From the NCBI GenBank assembly GCA_021730285.1, contig CP082962.1, positions 1,736,001 through 1,800,000 on the forward strand: a stretch of DNA of 64,000 nucleotides, in the 5' to 3' direction. Source of the stretch: Desulfovibrio sp. JY (GTDB lineage: Bacteria; Desulfobacterota; Desulfovibrionia; Desulfovibrionales; Desulfovibrionaceae). Below the pieces are notes generated by a model. It did not search any database and had not been told where the DNA came from. It saw nothing but the letters and a program-made list of their open reading frames with translations. Made by a program: the position numbers and the translations under genes. Within the stretch, counting starts at the first letter, position 1, and the number at the start of each line of letters is the position of its first letter. Shown piece after piece: positions 1 to 7,457 of this stretch.

Positions 1-1545
1 GTCCCCTTCCTTGTACAACTCGGCCGGGGTCTTGACCTTCTTGCGGCTGATCTCCGAGACGTGGACCAGGCCTTCGATGCCTTCCTCGACCTCGACGAAC
101 AGGCCGAAGTCGGTGATATTGGTCACCGTGCCCTTGACCATGGCGCCGACCGGGTAGGTGTCGGGCACGCGGGTCCAGGGATCTTCGGACAGCTGCTTGA
201 TGCCGAGGGTGAACTTCTCGTTTTCCTTGTCCACGGTCAGGACCTTGGCCATGACGATATCGCCGGACTTGAACATCTCGCCGGGGTGGCGGACTTTCTT
301 GGTCCAGGAGATGTCGGAAACGTGGATCAGGCCGTCGATGCCGTCCTCGATGCCGATGAAGATGCCGAATTCGGTGATGTTTTTCACCGAACCCTCAAGG
401 ATGGTGCCCTCGGGGTACTTCTCGGCCACGATATCCCAGGGGTTGGGCCGCACCTGCTTCATGCCGAGCGAGATGCGCTTCTTCTCGGGATCGACGGAAA
501 GGACCACAACTTCGACTTCGTCGCCGACGTGGACCATCTGGCTCGGGTGGCGCAGCTTGCGGGTCCAGGACATCTCGGAGATGTGGACCAGACCCTCGAC
601 GCCGGCCTCGAGTTCGACGAAAGCGCCGTAGTCGACCAGGTTGGTGACCTTGCCGGTAAGGCGGGTACCTTCGGGGTACTTGCCGGCAATGTTTTCCCAG
701 GGGTCGGACACGAGCTGCTTCATGCCGAGAGAAACTTTCTGCTTCTCCTGGTCGAAGGACAGGACCTTCAATTGCAGTTCGTCGCCGAGGTGCACAAGCT
801 CCTTGGGGTGCTTGATGCGCTTCCAGGACATATCGGTGATGTGCATGAGCCCGTCGAGGCCACCGAGGTCGACGAACACGCCGTACTCGGTGATGTTTTT
901 CACGCGGCCGGTGACGACCTGGCCTTCCTCGAGGGTCTTGAGCAGATCCTTGCGCATGGAATCGCGACGTTCTTCGAGCAGCACGCGCCGCGAAACGATG
1001 ACGTTGCTGCGGCGGCGGTTGATCTTCAGAACGCGGAATTCGAACTCCTGGCCGACCAGGGCGTCCATGTCGGGCACGGGCCGCAGGTCGACGTGGGAGC
1101 CGGGCAGGAACGCTTCGACGCCACCAAGGTCGACGGTGTAGCCGCCCTTGATGCGGCGCACGATCCGACCGCTGATGACATCATCTTTTTCCTGGATTTC
1201 CTCGAGCTTATCAAAAAGCTGCATCCGCTTGGCCCGTTCGCGGGACAAGTAGATGGTGCCTTCGGATTCGTTCTTGGAGACGACGTAGACGTCGATCTGG
1301 TCGCCGACGGCCACTTCGAGTTCGCCGGCGGCGTCTTGGAATTCACTGACGGGGATCTGGCCTTCGGACTTGAAGTTCACGTCGACGAGGACGTGCTCCT
1401 TACCGATACGCACCACGACGCCCTGGGTGATGGAACCTTCTTCCAGGTCGCCGAAATCCTCATTGAGGTAATTTTCGAGAGCGTCCTCGAAGTTGACTTC
1501 CATTTCCGAGTTAGGGTTAGCATTCATTTCCGGGGTTTTGTCCAT
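1..1545 (-). CDS. rpsA: 30S ribosomal protein S1 (3' end outside window)
   Basis: Encodes ribosomal protein S1, which binds mRNA on the 30S subunit and helps unstructured or leadered mRNAs initiate. The reverse strand reads continuously from the ATG at 1545 to the window edge, giving 515 codons without a stop. The start MDKTPEMNANPNSEMEVNFE leads into a series of S1 (OB-fold) repeats with recurrent segments such as VVRIGKEHVLVDV and GRVKNITEYGVFVDLGG. S1 proteins are usually near 560-580 residues, so only the last domain is missing. A strong GGAGG lies 8-12 bases before the start. rimO, whose product modifies ribosomal protein S12, lies upstream on the same strand. Confidence 0.97.
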   Translation of the reverse strand, partial: MDKTPEMNANPNSEMEVNFEDALENYLNEDFGDLEEGSITQGVVVRIGKEHVLVDVNFKSEGQIPVSEFQDAAGELEVAVGDQIDVYVVSKNESEGTIYLSRERAKRMQLFDKLEEIQEKDDVISGRIVRRIKGGYTVDLGGVEAFLPGSHVDLRPVPDMDALVGQEFEFRVLKINRRRSNVIVSRRVLLEERRDSMRKDLLKTLEEGQVVTGRVKNITEYGVFVDLGGLDGLMHITDMSWKRIKHPKELVHLGDELQLKVLSFDQEKQKVSLGMKQLVSDPWENIAGKYPEGTRLTGKVTNLVDYGAFVELEAGVEGLVHISEMSWTRKLRHPSQMVHVGDEVEVVVLSVDPEKKRISLGMKQVRPNPWDIVAEKYPEGTILEGSVKNITEFGIFIGIEDGIDGLIHVSDISWTKKVRHPGEMFKSGDIVMAKVLTVDKENEKFTLGIKQLSEDPWTRVPDTYPVGAMVKGTVTNITDFGLFVEVEEGIEGLVHVSEISRKKVKTPAELYKEGD

Positions 1546-1902
1546 GAGTTGACCTCCAACACGATCTATCCCTGTGAAAAGGATTTTAGGTCGTAGCAGA
1601 AAGATCGGGGGGGCACAACTCCAATATCCCGGTGTTTCCTGGCAAAAAAAGGCGCCCGCAAGTCTGGGTCCTGTGCCGGGAAGAACGATAAAGGACGCTT
1701 CGCCTGCTGGTTGCGGCGAAAAACCCGAGTGGGCCGGTCAGCAATAGTCGGGCAGGACCGCGCGCAGCAGGTCCATACCGCCCCAGGCGGTAAAAAGCGC
1801 CGTTGCCCGCGTTTCCACTTCCGACCGGTCGAGGGGCCAGCCCGCCGCTGAAGTCGTAGCGTCGCAAGAGGTAACATTTCAAAAAAATAAAAGATTTAGG
1901 AA
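1546..1902. other. rimO-rpsA intergenic region with an ORF remnant
   Basis: No complete gene is supported. On the minus strand an open frame from 1878 to a stop at 1738-1740 reads like genuine protein, with the segment LFTAWGGMDLLRAVLPDYC at its end and GC-rich third positions. It lacks a convincing start codon or ribosome binding site. It may be the 3' remnant of a decayed gene. The rest carries the rpsA promoter candidate and leader. Confidence 0.35.
1590..1618 (-). promoter_or_regulatory. Possible sigma-70 promoter of rpsA
   Basis: On the minus strand TTGTGC (1613-1618) is followed after 17 bases by TACGAC (1590-1595). The -10 is preceded by TG at the extended -10 position (TGCTACGAC). 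This places a start about 40 bases before the rpsA ATG. The hexamers match the consensus only partly, so this is a modest call. Confidence 0.4.
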
Positions 1903-1952
1903 GGGGAGAGCGCGAGAGGGGAGAACCCTTTTTAAAGGGTTTCCCCTCTCGC
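1903..1952 (-). terminator. Solo end-palindrome after rimO
   Basis: A near-perfect inverted repeat built on GCGAGAGGGG and CCCCTCTCGC, with a short A/T-rich loop, lies 36 bases past the rimO stop codon. It is the B end of the 165-bp element at 43630, 49589 and 53129, without the rest of the element. In the direction of rimO transcription it is followed by C/T-rich DNA and then a long T run (around 1881-1893). It probably acts as the rimO terminator. Confidence 0.6.
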
Positions 1953-1987
1953 ATCATTCCTCGTTCCTAATTCTTCTTCTTTTTCAT

Positions 1988-3286
1988 CTAGCTCAGCGCC
2001 ACCAAGTCGTAGTCCTTGGTTTCCTCGATGGTGGCGGTGACCATGGCTCCGGGCGCGACGCCGGGGCCGCTGACGTACGTTACCCCGTCGATCTCCGGGG
2101 CCTGGAACCAGCAGCGGCCGATGTGCAGCCCGGGCCATTCGCCGTGGACCGCGTCCACAAGCACTTCCTGCTCGCTGCCGGCGTATTGTTCCAGGAGTTC
2201 GGCGCTGATTTCCTTTTGGGCGGCCATGATCGCACCCACGCGGCGTTCCTTGACGTCCCGGCGTACCTGCCCCGGCATGGTCGCTGCCGGGGTGCCGTCC
2301 TCGCGGTGGTAGGGGAAGACGCCCACGTGCATGAGCCGCGTGCGCTCGACAAACGCGAGCAGGGCCTCGAAATGGGCCTTTTTTTCGCCCGGCAGCCCCA
2401 CGATGAAGGTGGAACGCAGGGCGGCGTCCGGAAAGTGCTTGCGCACGCGGGCGATAACCGTGTCCGCGTCCGCCGCCTTGGGCCGGGCCATGGCGGCCAG
2501 CATCTCCGGGTGGACGTGCTGGAAGGGAATGTCGAAATAGGGCACGAACGGCCGCCCCGCGCCGGCCAGGAAAGAGAGCAGGGAATCGGTCACGCCGGAC
2601 GGGTAAAGGTAGAGCAGGCGCAGCCAGGAAAGCCCGGGCAGCGGCAGGAGCTTTTCCAAAAGCGCCTTGAGGCCTTCCTTCATGCCGAGGTCGCGCCCGT
2701 AGGCGGTCACGTCCTGGGCCACCAGCACCAGCTCCTTGGCCCCCTGGTCGATGAGCCCCCTGGCCTCGGTAATAAGCCCGTCGATGGGCCGGCTGGCCAG
2801 TTTGCCCCGGATGGCGGGGATGGTGCAGTAGCGGCAGGCGTGGTCGCAGCCCTCGGCGATCTTGAGATAGGCGTAGGACGGCGGGGTGCTGCTTTGGCGT
2901 CCGGCCGGCGCGGCGGTCTCGGCCCCGAGCTCGCTGGCCAGGCGGCCTGGGATCAGGTCGAGTTCGCTTGGCAGTCCCCAGATGTCCACCTCGGGGAGAT
3001 CGCGCCGTAGCGTATCGTCGAACCGGGCCGGCAGGCAGCCCATGACCGCGAGTTTGGGCTTCGGGGAAAGCTCGCGGATGGTATCGGCAAGCTCCAGGAT
3101 GACGGCCACGGATTCCTCCACCGCCGGGGCGATGAAGGCGCAGGTGTTGACCACGATCAGGTCGGCGGCGGCCGGGTCGTCGACCATGGCCGTGCGAAAG
3201 GGCAGGGCGCCCAAGGCCGTCTCGGTGTCCACGCGGTTCTTGGGACAACCAAGGCTTACGGCGTGAACCTTGTATGTGTGGGCCAT
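1988..3286 (-). CDS. rimO: Ribosomal protein S12 methylthiotransferase RimO
   Basis: A radical-SAM methylthiotransferase that adds a methylthio group to a conserved aspartate of ribosomal protein S12. The 432-residue length is normal for RimO. The N-terminal UPF0004 domain supplies cysteines in VSLGCPKNRVD, NTCAFI and MGCLPARF for the auxiliary cluster. The radical-SAM motif CDHACRYC (CxxxCxxC) follows near residue 145, and a TRAM domain ends the protein. I chose the ATG at 3286 because MAHTYKVHAVSLGCPK matches the usual RimO start; an upstream in-frame extension of 41 residues is arginine-rich and lacks family character. The gene is divergent from the kinase at 3382 and followed by the palindrome at 1903-1952. 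Confidence 0.95.
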   Translation of the reverse strand: MAHTYKVHAVSLGCPKNRVDTETALGALPFRTAMVDDPAAADLIVVNTCAFIAPAVEESVAVILELADTIRELSPKPKLAVMGCLPARFDDTLRRDLPEVDIWGLPSELDLIPGRLASELGAETAAPAGRQSSTPPSYAYLKIAEGCDHACRYCTIPAIRGKLASRPIDGLITEARGLIDQGAKELVLVAQDVTAYGRDLGMKEGLKALLEKLLPLPGLSWLRLLYLYPSGVTDSLLSFLAGAGRPFVPYFDIPFQHVHPEMLAAMARPKAADADTVIARVRKHFPDAALRSTFIVGLPGEKKAHFEALLAFVERTRLMHVGVFPYHREDGTPAATMPGQVRRDVKERRVGAIMAAQKEISAELLEQYAGSEQEVLVDAVHGEWPGLHIGRCWFQAPEIDGVTYVSGPGVAPGAMVTATIEETKDYDLVALS

Positions 3287-3381
3287 GATGTGGCTTCCGT
3301 CCTTGCGGGCAATGTCTGGCCGGGCTACCATGGGCGGTGCCAAATGGCAAAACCGCCGGCAGCGGCCGGCCAGGAGGGGCC

Positions 3382-4845
3382 ATGAGCACCGACCCCGAAC
3401 TGCCGCCACGCCTTTGTCTTTTTGGCGACGGCCGACAACTTCTCGATTGTTTCGAACTGGTCCGGCAGGCGGGCGTGCGCGGTCCGGGCAGCGCCTTCGA
3501 CGGCATGGAGCTTGCCGCCGCCCCGGCCGACGGCGACGCGACCCCGGCCGGACAGGCCCGGGAACTGGGCATCGGCTGGAGCGACGACGTCATGGTCCTG
3601 CTCCAAAGCGCGTCGCCGGGGCTGCTCGTGCTTGTCACCGACGGCGCGACCCTGCCGTGTGCGCTGCCGGGCGGCTGGCGCATCCTGTCGCCCGACGATG
3701 CCCGTCTGCTTTTTACCGTGGCCTCGCGCGCCGCCGCCGTCCAGGCCTGCCGGCCGGACATGGCCCGGGCCAGACGCCTGCTGGCCAACCTCTTCGACAA
3801 TATGGACGACGAGATCGCGCTGCTCGCCCCGGATGGGACGCTCCTCGACGCCAACGCGAATCTGTCCAGACGGTTGGAGCGGCCCCGGGAGGAACTCGTC
3901 GGCCTGCCGGCGCGGGAGGCTTTTCCGGATTTTCCGGACCTGGACGCTCCCGGGGAGGCGGGCGCGCCTTCTGTCCATGCCGCCCTGGCCGCCGGGCGCA
4001 AGGCCAGCCGTGACGGCTCGCGGGTCGACCGGCGGGGACGGTTGCGTTATTTCCGCACCGCGTTCTACCCGGTGCCCGGCCCCGCCGGTCGACCGGACCA
4101 TGTGGCCGTGCTGCGCCGCGACATCACCCACGATGTCTTTCTGGAGCGCCGGCTGCAAAAATCCGAGCGTCTGGCCGCCATCGGCGAACTGTCCATGTTT
4201 ATCTCCCACGAGATCCGAAATCCGCTTTTCGCCATTGCCGGCTTTGCCAACGCCCTGCTGCGGGCCAAGGACCTGGGCGAGGCCAGCCGTGAAAAGGCCT
4301 CCATCATCCTGTCCGAATCCCGCCGCCTGGACGAAATTTTGAAGGACATCATCAATTTCGCCCGCCCGACCGTGTCCAGGCCCGGCGAGGTCGACCTGGC
4401 CGATGTGGCCCGGCGCACCATGGCGCTCATGCGCCACGCCCTGGAAAGCCAGGGCATCGCCGTCACCCTCGACCTGTCCCCGGATGCCCCGGTAGCCCGG
4501 GGCGATCCCGAAACCATGACCCAATGCCTGGTCAATTGCCTCAAGAACGCCATGGAGGCCATGCCGGACGGCGGGCATGTCACGGTGTCCACGGAGCTGC
4601 GCGACGGCCGCGCCCGACTGTCCGTCTCCGACGACGGACCCGGCATCGCCCCGGATATCCTGCCCCGGGTGTTCAACCCCTTTTTCACCACCCGGGACAA
4701 ACGCGCCGGCCTGGGGCTCGCCATGACAAAAAAGATACTGGAAGACCTGGGCGGCAGCGTGGAACTGGAAAGCGTCCTGGGGAAAGGCACCACAGTGGCC
4801 CTTTCCCTGCCCCCATACCTGGAACTGTCCCCCGAGGAGGTTTGA
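3382..4845 (+). CDS. PAS-domain sensor histidine kinase
   Basis: A 487-residue soluble histidine kinase with no predicted membrane segment. Residues 1-120 form an unassigned N-terminal domain that starts RLCLFGDGRQLLDCFE and is followed by a PAS-like segment (about 125-225, DNMDDEIALLAPDGTLLDAN). The HisKA domain has the phosphoacceptor motif SHEIRNPLFAIAGF, and the HATPase_c domain has NCLKNAMEAMP (N box) and DDGPGIAPDILPRVFNPFFTT (G1/F box region). AGGAGG precedes the ATG at 3382. The stop overlaps the rdgB start (TGATG), so the two genes are translationally coupled. No response regulator is adjacent, so its output is unknown. Confidence 0.9.
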   Translation: MSTDPELPPRLCLFGDGRQLLDCFELVRQAGVRGPGSAFDGMELAAAPADGDATPAGQARELGIGWSDDVMVLLQSASPGLLVLVTDGATLPCALPGGWRILSPDDARLLFTVASRAAAVQACRPDMARARRLLANLFDNMDDEIALLAPDGTLLDANANLSRRLERPREELVGLPAREAFPDFPDLDAPGEAGAPSVHAALAAGRKASRDGSRVDRRGRLRYFRTAFYPVPGPAGRPDHVAVLRRDITHDVFLERRLQKSERLAAIGELSMFISHEIRNPLFAIAGFANALLRAKDLGEASREKASIILSESRRLDEILKDIINFARPTVSRPGEVDLADVARRTMALMRHALESQGIAVTLDLSPDAPVARGDPETMTQCLVNCLKNAMEAMPDGGHVTVSTELRDGRARLSVSDDGPGIAPDILPRVFNPFFTTRDKRAGLGLAMTKKILEDLGGSVELESVLGKGTTVALSLPPYLELSPEEV

Positions 4846-5471
4846 TGGACAGGCTCGTCCCGGCCGCGCCGACCCAAGTGGTGCTGGCCACCCGCAACAA
4901 GGGAAAAATCAAGGAATTAAACGCGCTGCTCGCCCCGCTTGGCGTGCGCGTCATCGGGCTCGATGCCTTTCCGGACATCGGCGAGATCCCCGAGACCGGG
5001 GAGACGTTTCTGGACAACGCCCGGATCAAGGCGGACGCCGTGTGCCGGGCCACCGGCCTCGTCAGCCTGGCCGACGATTCGGGGCTGTGCGTGGACGCGC
5101 TTTCCGGCGCGCCGGGCGTGCACTCGGCCCGCTTTTCCGGCGAACACGCAAACGACGCCGCCAACAACGCCAAGTTGCTCGCCGCCATGGCCCATGTGCC
5201 CGAACGCGACCGGACCTGCCGCTTCGTTTCCGTGGTCGTTGCCGCCTGCCCCGACGGCCGGGAGCTGACGGCCGAAGGGACCTGGGAAGGCCGCGTTCTC
5301 GCCGCCCCGGCCGGGAACGGCGGCTTTGGCTACGATCCGCTCTTTTTCGACCCCACCCTCGGCAAAGCCGCGGCCGAGCTCACGCCCGAAGAGAAAAACG
5401 CCCGCAGCCATCGCGGCAAGGCCCTGGCCAGACTGGTCGCGGCCTGGCCGGGATTTTGGGGAGAGAAGTAA
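4845..5471 (+). CDS. rdgB: dITP/XTP pyrophosphatase (Ham1/RdgB)
   Basis: Hydrolyses non-canonical purine nucleoside triphosphates (XTP, dITP, ITP) to the monophosphates and pyrophosphate, which keeps deaminated bases out of DNA and RNA. The 208-residue length fits the family. Signature segments are ATRNKGKIKE at the N terminus, SLADDSGLCVDALSGAPG in the middle, and GFGYDPLFF and SHRGKAL near the end. The ATG overlaps the kinase stop by one base, and GAGGAGG lies just upstream. A GC-rich hairpin cluster (5531-5618) follows and probably ends the transcript. Confidence 0.96.
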   Translation: MDRLVPAAPTQVVLATRNKGKIKELNALLAPLGVRVIGLDAFPDIGEIPETGETFLDNARIKADAVCRATGLVSLADDSGLCVDALSGAPGVHSARFSGEHANDAANNAKLLAAMAHVPERDRTCRFVSVVVAACPDGRELTAEGTWEGRVLAAPAGNGGFGYDPLFFDPTLGKAAAELTPEEKNARSHRGKALARLVAAWPGFWGEK

Positions 5472-5530
5472 GGGATAGAGGGTAGATGATAGAGGATAGA
5501 GGGGAGAGGGAGGAGGTCGGCGGCAGGAGC

Positions 5531-5618
5531 GGGGCGCTGCCCCGGGCCCCGGCAGGAGAGGCTCCGCCTCTCCTGCACCTCACCGCCGGGGGGCTTGATG
5601 CCCCCCGGACCCCCCTTT
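5531..5618 (+). repeat. Two-hairpin GC-rich repeat, copy 1
   Basis: This stretch contains GCAGGAGAGG/CCTCTCCTGC (5552-5576), a spacer ACCTCACCG, and GGGGGGC/GCCCCCC around TTGAT (5588-5608), then CGGACCCCCC and TTTA. The layout of variable hairpin, spacer ACC..C.CCG, G-run hairpin and CCCCC tail recurs at 26674, 29426, 38857, 39061 and 40683. It lies 60 bases after rdgB and may act as its terminator. Confidence 0.7.
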
Positions 5619-5671
5619 ACCGGGTTGGGATGGGGGGAGTGGTGGTGTTGTCGGGAGGCGGAACACGACGT

Positions 5672-5742
5672 TTGTCGCCGCGATCGGCCCGGCGACACGA
5701 GGCGCCTCAGCGCCTCGACGCCGGACGCGATCGCGACGACAA
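5672..5742. repeat. 71-bp nested palindrome
   Basis: Outer arms TTGTCGCCGCGATCG (5672-5686) and CGATCGCGACGACAA (5728-5742) pair at 14 of 15 positions. Inside them CCGGC pairs with GCCGG, and CGAGGCGC (5698-5705) pairs with GCGCCTCG (5710-5717) around the loop CTCA. The structure lies about 50 bases after the GC-rich repeat at 5531-5618. No gene covers it. Confidence 0.75.
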
Positions 5743-5832
5743 GGCGCGCCAGCGGCGAAGCGCCGCATGGAAAGACGAGGAGTGGGGAAGGCAGGGAGAG
5801 TGACGGTAATCTCGCACGAACGGGAGGACGCC

Positions 5833-6087
5833 ATGACCAAGTCGTATCTGCTGTGCAAGTGCACCGGGGAAGACCGGATTCCCCTGGTGGTCTTTACCGC
5901 CGATAACGTCGACGAGGCCCGCGAGGCCCCGACATGGCTGCGGCGCAAGCACCCGGACCACCCCGGTCTGCGACTGGAACCCGGGGAATTCTTCGAAATC
6001 CTGGAGAAGGACCTTTGCCCCGCCGACGAGTGGGACGCGGCCCTGGCCCGCATCCATGCCGAAAAGCCGGCATCGAAGCAGTCCTGA
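5833..6087 (+). CDS. Small conserved protein of unknown function
   Basis: An 84-residue acidic protein that I do not recognise. It starts MTKSYLLCKCTGEDRIPLVV and has no signal peptide or membrane segment. The closely spaced cysteines in LCKC and a single later cysteine (DLCPADEW) are the only metal-binding hints. GGGAGG sits six bases before the ATG, which fixes this start over an upstream in-frame ATG at 5767. Its codon use matches its neighbours. It stands alone between the repeat-rich region and a convergent lipoprotein gene. Confidence 0.7.
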   Translation: MTKSYLLCKCTGEDRIPLVVFTADNVDEAREAPTWLRRKHPDHPGLRLEPGEFFEILEKDLCPADEWDAALARIHAEKPASKQS

Positions 6088-6126
6088 CGGGCCGCGTTCC
6101 GATCTCCCGTGACGGCGGGCGAAAAA

Positions 6127-6423
6127 CTACGGCATGCGCAGGTAGCGGGCGTCCATCCAGCCGGGAACGCCGGAATCCGACACCACGATGCGCGCCCAGC
6201 CGCTTTGATATTCATAGACCCGCACGGCCTGGCCACGGTAGACCACGGTCCGCACATCGCAGCCCGGCGACGGGCAAATCCGTACATTGACCGAGTCCGC
6301 GCCGACCACGCGCACGTACCCGGCCGGCGGCGGCGGCGTCAGGTCGATGGAGACGCTGCATCCCACGCCAAGGACCGTCAGCAACAGCAGCAGCCCCAAG
6401 GTGTTTGCAATTTTCGCTTTCAT
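6127..6423 (-). CDS. SH3-domain lipoprotein
   Basis: A 98-residue predicted lipoprotein. The signal sequence MKAKIANTLGLLLLLTVLG ends in VGC, a plausible though not ideal lipobox, so the mature protein would be lipid-anchored in the envelope. After a proline-rich linker (TPPPPAG) comes a bacterial SH3 (SH3b) domain, with the typical VNVRICPSPGCDV and GWARIVV segments. Such domains often bind peptidoglycan or proteins, but no partner can be read from the context. AGGGGGAG precedes the ATG. The gene converges on the small gene ending at 6087. Confidence 0.85.
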   Translation of the reverse strand: MKAKIANTLGLLLLLTVLGVGCSVSIDLTPPPPAGYVRVVGADSVNVRICPSPGCDVRTVVYRGQAVRVYEYQSGWARIVVSDSGVPGWMDARYLRMP

Positions 6424-6531
6424 GGCTCCCCCTCGTGATGCTTCGCGGCATTTTGTGTTTTATGCCTGACGCAGGGCTCTTTGTCCAGGAATTCCTTGAC
6501 TTTTTTCCAATATGATGGCTTTTCAAAGAAC

Positions 6532-7368
6532 ATGAAGCTGACCGTCGTTGTGGACAACAATACACTGATCGATCATTATCTGCTCGGTGAACCCGGGTTT
6601 TCCCTGCTGTTGCATGACGGCGGCCGGCAGGTGCTGTTCGATTGCGGCTATTCCGACGTGCTGTGCCAAAACGCCGCCCGGCTCGGCATCGATCTGGGCG
6701 AGCTCGACGTGGTCGCCCTGTCCCATGGCCACCTGGACCACACCTGGGGCCTGGCCCATCTGCTTTCCCTTTTCAACGACCGCGCCTGCGAGGGCCGTAT
6801 CGGCTCGCGCCCCTTGCTCGTGGCCCACCCCGAGGCCTTTTTGCCCAAACGCGTCAGCGGCATGTTCATCGGCTCCATGGTGTCCGAGGCCGCCCTGGGC
6901 GACCATTTCACCATGCGCCTGACCCGCGAGCCCCTGCGCCTGACGGATTGGCTCTTTTTCCTGGGCGAGATTCCCCGCCGCATCCCCTTCGAAGCGCCGA
7001 CGCCCCTTGGCGTGCGCGTAACGCCCAAGGGCGCGGTCCCGGACCTGCTTCCGGACGATTCCGCCCTGGCCTATCTTGGGGAAAAAGGCCTCGTCATCAT
7101 CACCGGCTGCGCCCATGCCGGCATCTGCAACATAGTCGCCCACGCCCGGGAAGTGACCGGCGAACGGCGCGTGTCCGCCATCATCGGCGGCCTGCACCTG
7201 CACGACGCCGCACCCGACCGCATCGATGCCGTGGCCGCCTGGCTGGCCGAGGCCGGCGTTGCCGCGCTCTACCCCTGCCACTGCACCGGATTCGCCGCCA
7301 CCCTGGCCTTAAGCAGGGTCCTGCCCGTAAACGCGGTCGGCGTGGGCTTATCTCTTATTTTCGAGTAA
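6532..7368 (+). CDS. MBL-fold metallo-hydrolase
   Basis: A 278-residue metallo-beta-lactamase-fold hydrolase. The di-metal motif is HGHLDH (in ALSHGHLDHTWG). Later ligand segments are GCAHAGICN, GGLHLHD and YPCHCTG. The arrangement resembles the group annotated as 7,8-dihydropterin-6-methyl-4-(beta-D-ribofuranosyl)-aminobenzene-5'-phosphate synthase-like, although the substrate cannot be fixed from sequence. I chose ATG 6532 because MKLTVVVDNNT matches the usual start of this group; a TTG-initiated extension to 6481 is less likely. No clear Shine-Dalgarno is visible. glgB follows after 89 bases. Confidence 0.85.
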   Translation: MKLTVVVDNNTLIDHYLLGEPGFSLLLHDGGRQVLFDCGYSDVLCQNAARLGIDLGELDVVALSHGHLDHTWGLAHLLSLFNDRACEGRIGSRPLLVAHPEAFLPKRVSGMFIGSMVSEAALGDHFTMRLTREPLRLTDWLFFLGEIPRRIPFEAPTPLGVRVTPKGAVPDLLPDDSALAYLGEKGLVIITGCAHAGICNIVAHAREVTGERRVSAIIGGLHLHDAAPDRIDAVAAWLAEAGVAALYPCHCTGFAATLALSRVLPVNAVGVGLSLIFE

Positions 7369-7457
7369 CCTTCTCGCATTCCCGGGAAGCCCTTTTGGCA
7401 AAACGATGGCCGGGGTTTCCCCCATTCGCGGCAAGGCCGCAAAGGAGATGCGCTAGC

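Noticed and set aside
61-1596. 511-codon plus-strand open frame
   Set aside because: It is the antisense shadow of rpsA, with low-complexity His/Asp/Val content and no family match; the minus strand reads clear S1 domains.
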